NCBI GenBank assembly: GCA_024196135.1 | Contig: JAMQCK010000261.1 | Location: forward strand, 1 to 33,214 | Source of the DNA: Pleurotus ostreatus/Saccharomyces cerevisiae fusant | Taxonomy: Eukaryota; Opisthokonta | DNA length: 33,214 nucleotides | Direction: 5' to 3' | Shown here: piece after piece, positions 26,072 to 33,214 of the stretch | Position numbering within the stretch: the first letter of the stretch is position 1 | Layout: each line of letters begins with the position of its first letter | The notes under the pieces: generated by a model | Database searches by the model: none | What the model was told of the DNA's origin: nothing | Seen by the model: only the letters and a program-made list of their open reading frames with translations | Program-made: the position numbers and the translations under genes

Positions 26072-26268
26072 GAGAGTCGAGAGCAAGGAGGAAAGGGGGA
26101 ACGTCAAATTTTGTCACGCTTGCCTATTCCGGATCCCGCCGGATCCTTCCCGGTCCGGCTTGCCTTGTTCGACCTTTCCGTCTTCCATTGTTCTTGTACT
26201 CTCTTATCTCTATTGTACACACGAGGACATTTCGTACACAAAGGGTATCGTACATAGTCCGAGTTCTA

Positions 26269-29200
26269 CTAGTGCGAATTGCCGTTGACCCGCAAAACGC
26301 CATTTTGCGCCGGCGCCAAGTCTGTCTCTGCCATCGCCCGCCTCAGCGCATCCCCAGTCTCGTCGATGGAGTGCAAAAAGCGAATCAGCTCTTTACATAG
26401 CTGCCAGTCCTTCGCATCGACAGCGCTCTTCAGCAGTCGTATGGCGTCTTGATGATTTTCGTCCAGCTGTTCGAGGTTGTGCAAGACCAGGAGGTACGAG
26501 CCAGCCGTCTTCAGTCTCTTGGATGCAAGGCACATCTATGAAGGTCAGTCAGCACGTCGAGGATAACAATGATACGAGCACATACCTCGAACAAGGTCTT
26601 CGGATTCCCAACAATGTCGAACAACCGCCGCCATCGTGTCATCTCTGTCTTGCGCGCGCATCCCACAACCACATCGAGGGCAGCGTCGAAGTGGTCGAGG
26701 AACTCAACCATCTTCGGCAGGATTGTGTCGTTCGGGTCTGTATCTGCGTCGGGCTCGCAGGCGTCCGATTCGACGACTGTGTGGAGAAGTATTTCCAGTG
26801 CATGCGCAAAGTACACCAACTCTTCGTAATGACTTGCGAATGCAACGGCATCCCGAACCTCGTGCGATTGGAGGTAGAATGCGAGTACGGGAGGAAGGAA
26901 TAGATGCGACTGGATAACTTTCAGTTACACCGATTGGGATGGTGGAGGACAGACATACGCTGGTAGCATGTCTGAACATGACGAACGGCAGGTTGGAGCG
27001 CGTCGCAGCTTCGTGCTCAGCCCCGATGATGATACCCTTGTCCATGAGTACAGCTGCGGAACATCGTCAGTAAGCGCAAGCCGTGGAATCGATAGTACTC
27101 ACAAAGAGGATAGAAGTCCAAGGGTATGTGCACGCTCTCCTTGACATCGCTGGGCGCAGTCGGATCTTGCGACTGTGGTCTCTCGATGGCAAGCGCGTTG
27201 AGCCACACTCGCATTCCAGTGCCATCGTAGCCCCATAGCGAGTTTTCTAGCGCGCCGATGCCGCGCAAATGAGTCCAGCAGAATTCGATACGGTCGGCGA
27301 AGATCTGCATGTCGTACTTGACTTCCTGGTCGCCGGACTGCAGGAAATGGGTCAGCTAACGAGCCAGAGACCCGGTCGCATCGCTGACCTTTCTCGGTCG
27401 AAGCAAGACGAGTTGCCCGCCAACCACCATCAGGACCGTAGCGACCGACAGGTCATCGACAGGATCGCCGAGCTCTGTGTTGAGGTCAGCCACATTCCGC
27501 TATAGCTAGCGCCCACATACGCTTCTGCGCCGTCGGAATCAGCCAACTCAGCATCCTCACCGCCCCAGGAGCCGCAATAATCCCGTTGAACGTGATGCTC
27601 CCACAAAGGTGCAGCTTAATCGTCTTATCCGTCGGCACAATCAAATAATGATACAGCGTATTGTCCGCCGTATACACCAGCAGCGAGTTGTCCACCAGCG
27701 ACAAGATGACCACCGGCGCGGTCAGCACCTCGCGGTGCAGCACGTTCTGGTTGCTCAGGTCAAGGTCGCGGGAGTAGAGGCGGATTTGGTAGGCGCGTTG
27801 GACCTCGACGGAGGCGACGAGGACGTGGTGGAACCAGAGGAGGCCGCCGCGGACGGTGAAGGCTTGTTCTTGTAGCTCATCGCTGAAGAGTTTCCAGCGG
27901 CCGGAGGTGGCGCTGTAGTGGATGAGCCCGCGTCGGCCAGCTATTGCGATGAGGCGGCCATCGCTGCTGAGCGCGGAGTACTTGATCGGCCAATTTGTGG
28001 CCAAGTAGCTTTGAGGGATCTGTACGGTGGTCAACACGATGAAGCGATTGAAGAAGGCCTTGGACCGACCTTGACATGTTGCCAGACATCGGAGTCGGGA
28101 TTGATGACGCTCATGTCAGGTTGATCTGCCCCTCGGTAAACGAGTGCCCTGTCGTCCATTTGCAGGAAGGCGTATCGCGTGTTGTCCTGCGCGACGTGTT
28201 AGTAGAGGGTACAAATCCTCTCGTCGTACAAAGACTCACAGGTGAATGTTGTCCGGTGGTTGCGCTCTTCGCAAAAGGTATGACAAAGAGCTGACCATCA
28301 ACCGCTACGTTGAAGCTGAGTGAGGTATGATGGCAGGACTGAACGACCGGACGCACGTTTGGAAGATGGTAATGCGAGAACGAAGAGTTCGAAGTTGCCC
28401 GGTGCCCAGAACTACGACCATGTCAACTAAGACAACGCCTCAATTTACATAACTACACTTACCAAGCTTGATACACCGTACATATATCGGTCCTGGAACC
28501 TGTTCAACGTCAGCACCATGATCGTCGGGAAGTGGTACCACCGCACTTGTCCGTATCGACCGAATCCTCCACCCCGAACGCGGATGCCAAACATCGACCT
28601 CCAACACTGATCACGCCCCACCCATTCTCCCAACCGACCGCCAGGACATATCCATCCCCACTCCATTCCATCGTTCGCACCGTGCCCGTTTTCCTGTTAT
28701 ACGGATTCGGTATCTCGACAGTATGCGTGGAGGGTACGACGCCTTCTTCGGAGGGGAAGTTGGTGAACTGGATCGCGCCGCTGTTGTGAAAAAGGTCAGT
28801 GCGCATTCATATCGATACGCAAGGAAAGAGACGCACCCGATAGTCCCAATGGCAACTAGCGAAAACTTCCCATTCACCGCGACCGATACCGCACGTCTTG
28901 GTTCCTCGTACGGCACCCAACCTAGCGGCGGCGTCTCTCCGGGTTCGATCCTTCGTCGCTTCTGGACCCAGCGCGGTGGTTCAAAGTCGTGCACGCAAGT
29001 GCCCTGCCAACCTAGTTTCGGACCATCTGGGAAGGCGTCTGACATGAATTTATGGGCCGTCTAGCAAAGGTAAGACGAAGTCGCTGTGCGAGGAGCAGAC
29101 GAGGACTTACTCGTTCCTGGTCATCGCTCTGAGTGAACTCGGAGACGCTGCTCTCGGGCGCCGTCTCGTGCAGGCCCACGAAGTAGACTCGTCCGTCGGA

Positions 29201-30109
29201 CGTGATCCAGGTCTCGACGCCTGTTGTCCGCGAGTATATGATCTTCGATACCGTTACTAAAGAAGGGACATGGCGTTGGCGGGGTGAGGCGATATACAGC
29301 AGGGGGAACGCGCATACCATCATGCTCTACGAACCACTCAAACTCTTCCTCGTTGAAGACCCAGGTCTCGTAGCCGATCTGTATCCTCCTGTCCTCAGCA
29401 CCCTCATCCGCGGAGTCGACTTCATCGTCTTCAGGCCAAGGTATGCGCTGTATGGCAGGGGGATTGCTGGTGGAGAATAAGATGTAGTTCTTGCGAGGGG
29501 ACAGGCTATGTGCCGTCAGTTCCGCGCCACCAAGCGACCTCAATGGATAGATGAACGTACCTCAATACGGAGCCTTGTATCCTGATGACGCCCTCGAAAC
29601 GTAGATGCACTCGCTGGAATGGCACGCCTTCCCCCGGACCCGCAAGGAAGTTGCGCTGAGTAGAACGAGAGGCCTGCGAGACCTCGTAGATGGGTCGGTC
29701 CGGCTGATGCTCTACCGCGATGAGTACTAGGTAGCTAGCTGATGTCTTTGATACTATGTGAGCGACTGTCCAAGCCCAGAAGCACACCACACACCTGTAT
29801 AACCAGCCTCGACCCATCCGGCGCCCAATGGACATCCGTGTTCTCCCCATGGTCCACGATAGATGATGGTGTTCTCGAGAGGTACGCTAGCACAGCACTG
29901 GGCTAATAGCATTCGTTCAGCGCAAGCTCTCTGTTGGGATGCACCATTGTACGCACTCGTACACGCCACACGGTGACCCCATTTCGCGTCAACGTGCAAA
30001 AGAGCGACTTCCGCGGGCTCGGGGCGACTGTGATTACTGATTCCGGGGGAACGTTGGGAAGGGCGGGGGTCGTAGATAACTGGCGGGCGGCGGATGTTGG
30101 GAAGTACAT
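26269..30109 (-). CDS. RIC1: RIC1, subunit of the Ypt6/Rab6 guanine nucleotide exchange factor
   Basis: RIC1 partners with RGP1 to activate Ypt6/Rab6 at the Golgi for endosome-to-Golgi retrieval. The ATG at 30109 opens with MYFPTSAARQLSTTPALPNV, the typical RIC1 N-terminus, then SPRKSLFCTLTRNGVTVWRVR, which splices to PSAVLAYLSRTPSS and ends exon 2 with DVHWAPDGSRLVIQ. The N-terminal half is beta-propeller-like. It includes YILFSTSNPPAIQRIPWP, RRAVSVAVNGKFSLVAIGTI and DGRLIAIAGRRGLIHYS. The C-terminal RIC1 domain includes GMRVWLNALAIERP, YEELVYFAHALEILLHTVVE and YLLVLHNLEQLDENHQDAI, ending GVLRVNGNSH at the TAG at 26269-26271. About a dozen introns; I estimate about 1,050 aa and resolved only exons 1 (29957-30109) and 2 (29795-29902) exactly. 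No sign of breakage. Confidence 0.9.
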
Positions 30110-30731
30110 CTTGGACTTGAAGGACGCGCGCGAGGGGGCGTCCGCCTCCCGCGCCACGGAGTCGGTTCGACCGGCCCGCCGTGCCCTGAGTAACGGGCTT
30201 TACTTCTTCAAGTTCAACACCGACCAAACCAGCAATGGCCGTGCAACTGCAGGAACTACGACACGCATGTAGACTATCGTGGATGAGAGGCAATGCATAT
30301 TCTACTCGTATAGCAGACAGAAAAGCTGAGCTACCGCGTCTTTTGTCCTGCAGGCTTCAGTAGGTGTCTGGTTGCTACTGTAGGTGAATCGCGGCTCGTG
30401 CATACAGTCTGAGCGTCAGAGGGCCAACTTGGTCTTTCCCTCATCGCCAGACTCCCCCCCCACCTTTTCTCCTCCGACGTCCCTCCTGCCTTTGGCAAAT
30501 TGGACATCAATCCACTCCTGCAGCCGCTCGTGGGAATCGGCGAGCACGAGGACGATCAGTCGATCGTGCCGGCGGATGGGTCTGGGCGTGCCGAGAGACG
30601 TTCGTCAGCGTCCCCACAGCAGTCTAGCCGATGCTCCAGCTCAACGACACTCTCTGAAACAGCCTCCCACGACTACCCTTGCCAACTCCCTCGACCTACT
30701 CGAGACAGACGACAGGCTCGTCCTTGCCAGC
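30110..30731. promoter_or_regulatory. Divergent upstream region of RIC1 and the UPS1-like gene
   Basis: About 620 bases between two divergent start codons. It has a C-rich tract at about 30449-30475. An open frame on the + strand (30500 onward) overlaps the UPS1-like gene but has no family character, so I read this as promoter and leader sequence. No TATA box is seen. Confidence 0.5.
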
Positions 30732-31484
30732 ATGAAGTTTTTCAAGCAGAGCTTCTTGTACGAGTGAGTCTCACTTTTCCGCGCCTCCTGGTTGGCCACT
30801 CATGCGTATCCCTTCCCCAGCGATTCCTGGTCCATCGTCTCCCTCGCTTATTTCCTTCGTTACCCGAACCCCTACGCTTCCCATGTCATTTCCTGCGATG
30901 TCATCTCCCGCAGCATGACCCCCACGGGCTCGCTGGTCACGACGCGTCTCATCCTCAAGCGAGGCGCGCTCCCGCGCTGGGCACCCCGAGGCATCATGTC
31001 CCGCGCCGAGTCCTGGGTTGTGGAGGAGAGCGAAGTCGATCCCTTTGGCAAGACTATCCGGTGCATCACAAAGAACCTTGACCACGTCAAGGTGATGCAA
31101 GTCGAGGAGTCTGTCTTTTTCCGACAGACGCCGGAGGGGTGCGTTCGCGCGATCCAATCTGTTTTCACCTGCTCACGTATTCTACAGGAAGACGCTGCAG
31201 ACCACGGAGGCGAGGATACGGTCCAACTTTGGCTGGGGCATGGCCAAGAGGATCGAGAGCCACGGCCTGAACAGATTCAAGGCCAATGTCCAGCGTGTGA
31301 GTCGTGCCCCACCTTCTAGTCTCGCACACTACTGACTGGTTCGTAGTCCCGCGAGGGCATCTCTCTCATCCTCGAAATGCTCCGGCAAGCTCGTCCGCAA
31401 ACCATGGGCATGGGCGGCGTCTCAATGGCTCTGTCCAACTCGCCCAGCCTGTACGAGTCGCGCAACTACGAGCCGCGCGACTGA
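30732..31484 (+). CDS. UPS1: PRELI/MSF1-domain protein, UPS1-like mitochondrial lipid transfer protein
   Basis: Ups/PRELI proteins pair with Mdm35 in the mitochondrial intermembrane space and shuttle phosphatidic acid (Ups1) or phosphatidylserine (Ups2). Four exons (30732-30763, 30821-31138, 31188-31296, 31347-31484) give 198 aa, the usual size. The PRELI domain fills nearly all of it: MKFFKQSFLYDDSWSIVSLA, then RYPNPYASHVISCDVISR, GSLVTTRLILKRGALPRW, ESWVVEESEVDPFGKTI and NLDHVKVMQVEES. RYPNPY and the NLDH segment favour the Ups1/PRELID1 branch over Ups2. The start is fixed because PRELI proteins begin exactly at this motif; the 32-nt first exon is easily missed. No cleavable presequence is expected, since the family is imported with Mdm35. 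Confidence 0.88.
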
Positions 31485-32388
31485 TCGCTCGAACCCCCAC
31501 TCCGTCCCTATCTCGTGCAAAGCCATACTTATTAGCATCCCCGCCTAGCGCCCCTTCGCTCGAGCGGACTGTACCATATCATACCAGCAAGCTTGCGTGC
31601 TCCGTTGCCCCCAGTTTGGACCGCGTTTAATGATTATCGTCTGTCGGTGCATTGTATTAGTAGTAGTCGTTGTCCTGGGCCCTTTCGTTGTCGTATGAAC
31701 ACACGTTGGAACCGATGTAGGCGACTGAGGTGCTGCTGGATTTTGTGAGCCCCCTTCCTCTGCCGCCTCTTCCTTCTGCCAAGTCTTTCCCTCTCGACTC
31801 CTTCGGTTGACGGCAGGTTATCGCTAAAGTACACGCTTCACGTACACGCGTCTGTATGCTCCGTGCTCAGCTGCTCGCCTGCGCTGCGCCTAGCGTACAA
31901 TAAACGGGAAAGGGAGGGGGCATGACCTCCGAGGCCGTCTACCTGACCATCGGGTCCGTATGCCTGACCATTGAGTCCGTATCTGTCGTATGTGCGGCGG
32001 TGATTCCGGACTCTGTTCCCTCTTCGCGTTCCGTAAAGCAATCAGCAGATGGCAGTCACTACGTCAAGTCTTGGTCAGGAGATAGAGATAGAGTACAGTT
32101 GGCCCAACACGGCTGAATAGAAGAACGTTCAGTCGTTCCCCCGCCCGCTTACAGCGAATCTGGACGCTCTGGACGCCCTGCAGCCTTTGGTGCCGACGCC
32201 TGGAAAAGAGTTGAGGCTGGCCAACCGCGGGTGAGCATTTAATAAAATGGGTCACGGTGTGACGTTACGTCACCTTTGGATAACGAACCGACAACGGCCG
32301 TTCTTCCCTCAGACTTACACGCACACAAGTCCAACAGACCCTGACGGGCAAGTGGTCAGCTAGTTCACCATCGTCGTCGACGTCGGCC
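31485..32388. other. 0.9-kb intergenic region
   Basis: Downstream of the UPS1-like gene and upstream of the SRPK gene. No convincing frame on either strand. It holds a 21-bp tandem pair at 31942-31982; the 3' half is presumably the SRPK promoter and leader. Confidence 0.55.
31942..31982. repeat. 21-bp tandem duplication
   Basis: CCTGACCATCGGGTCCGTAT (31942-31961) recurs with two changes at 31963-31982, spaced as 21-bp units. It lies in non-coding sequence. Confidence 0.65.
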
Positions 32389-33214
32389 ATGGCTCCAAAG
32401 CAGCAGTGCGCCAAATACGAGTACGTCGTTACGCCAACGGGCTCCAAGATTCTCCCCGTCGAGGAGCCTACCGAGCCGCATTCCAAGGACGAGGAGAGCC
32501 CGGCGGATTACAACTCGGGTGGCTACCTTCAAGTTCAAGTGAACGATACCTTCAAGAATGGTCGTTATCGCGTCGTCAGGAAGCTCGGGTGCGTCGTGGC
32601 GCTCATCGCTCGCCTGCGTACAACTCATCACACGATCGTATAGATGGGGACACTTTTCGACGGTTTGGCTCGTTAAGGATACTCAGTGCGTATCCTCCCC
32701 CTCGTCCTAGGATCCCTCCTGACATTCCTACGCTCAGAACGAAGTGCCATTCCGCCCTCAAAGTCGTCAAGTCCGCCGGTCGCTACGCCGAGACTGCACG
32801 CGACGAGATCAAGCTGCTATCCCGAGTGGCCTCTGTCTCCCCTTCGCACCCCGGGCGGGAGCACATCGTCTCCTTCCTCGACTCCTTTACCCATCAAGGA
32901 CCTGAGGCCTCCCATATCTGCATCGTGTTTGAGCCTTTGGGCGAGAACCTGCTGGCGCTCATCGAGAGGAACAAGAAGAAGGGCGTGCCGCGCGCGCTCG
33001 TCAAGATCATCGCACGGCAAGCCCTGCTCGGTCTGCAGTACCTCCATGACGAGTGCGATCTCGTCCATACCGATATCAAACCGGAGAACATTCGTGAGCA
33101 TATGACGATTTTCATATCGCTGTCTTTTCTCATTTTCATCGCAGTGATCTCCATACCGGATGTCGAGGCGCACATTCAGTCAGAACTCTGTCAATCACCA
33201 ACGCCGACCTCGCG
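32389..33214 (+). CDS. SR-protein kinase (SRPK-type), 5' part
   Basis: Ser/Thr kinase of the SRPK family, which phosphorylates RS-type splicing proteins. Four exons are seen (32389-32588, 32644-32685, 32738-33093, 33145 to the window edge), so the gene is truncated by the window, not broken. The start MAPKQQCAKYEYVVTPTGSK is followed by EEESPADYNSGGYLQVQVND-type sequence typical just before the SRPK kinase domain. The glycine loop is KLGWGHFSTVW, the ATP lysine is in HSALKVVKSAGRYAETA, and the catalytic loop reads LVHTDIKPENIL, with HTD in place of HRD as in SRPKs. The spacer insert begins after ENILISIPDVEAHI. Family certain; copy identity within the fungal SRPK group is not. Confidence 0.9.

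Noticed and set aside
30500..31081. 193-codon + frame overlapping the UPS1-like start
   Set aside because: Out of frame with the PRELI domain, which is clear and correctly spliced; the product is low-complexity.

Overview
The window is nuclear DNA of a filamentous fungus, almost certainly a basidiomycete of the Agaricomycetes type. It is GC-rich and gene-dense. Nearly every gene is cut by many 46-60 nt GT..AG introns, often preceded by CTRAC-like branch points. The protein set is fungal: an F-BAR RhoGAP, RIC1, an SRPK, a UPS/PRELI protein, an ABCC pump, an agaricomycete-style F-box protein and a HAM1-like protein. I see no rRNA, tRNA, CRISPR array, transposase or retroelement. All exon joins given here were worked out by hand from reading frame, splice dinucleotides and family motifs.

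Layout, left to right: (1) 3' end of an unidentified + strand gene with an acidic tail (1-551). (2) F-BAR/RhoGAP protein, + (932-3907). (3) PIF1-type DNA helicase with an RNase H1-like N-terminal domain, - (4320-7028), divergent from (4) a HAM1-like putative lipid-binding protein with an acylation-type N-terminus, + (7247-10055). (5) F-box protein, - (10152-11904). (6) SDR oxidoreductase resembling fungal L-rhamnose 1-dehydrogenase, - (12136-13311), divergent across 424 bp from (7) a ketol-acid reductoisomerase-like protein lacking a mitochondrial presequence, + (13736-14915). A 1.2-kb sparse stretch follows, with one orphan exon-like segment. (8) Full-length ABCC transporter, + (16132-21868). 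(9) Small secreted Ala/Leu-rich protein with a clear TATA box, + (22288-23277). (10) RRM plus zinc-knuckle SR-like splicing protein, - (24431-26071). (11) RIC1, subunit of the Ypt6/Rab6 exchange factor, - (26269-30109), divergent from (12) a UPS1/PRELI-like mitochondrial lipid-transfer protein, + (30732-31484). (13) 5' part of an SR-protein kinase, + (32389 to the window end).

Most genes are conserved housekeeping functions: signalling, genome maintenance, trafficking, splicing and lipid transport. They do not form one pathway. The parts that look more like accessory metabolism or secretion are the SDR/KARI-like divergent pair, the ABCC pump and the secreted protein. The strongest leads for something unusual are the KARI-like enzyme with altered catalytic positions, the RNase H1-domain/PIF1 fusion, the acylated HAM1-like protein, and several very small or in-frame, stop-free exons and introns that automatic annotation is likely to get wrong.
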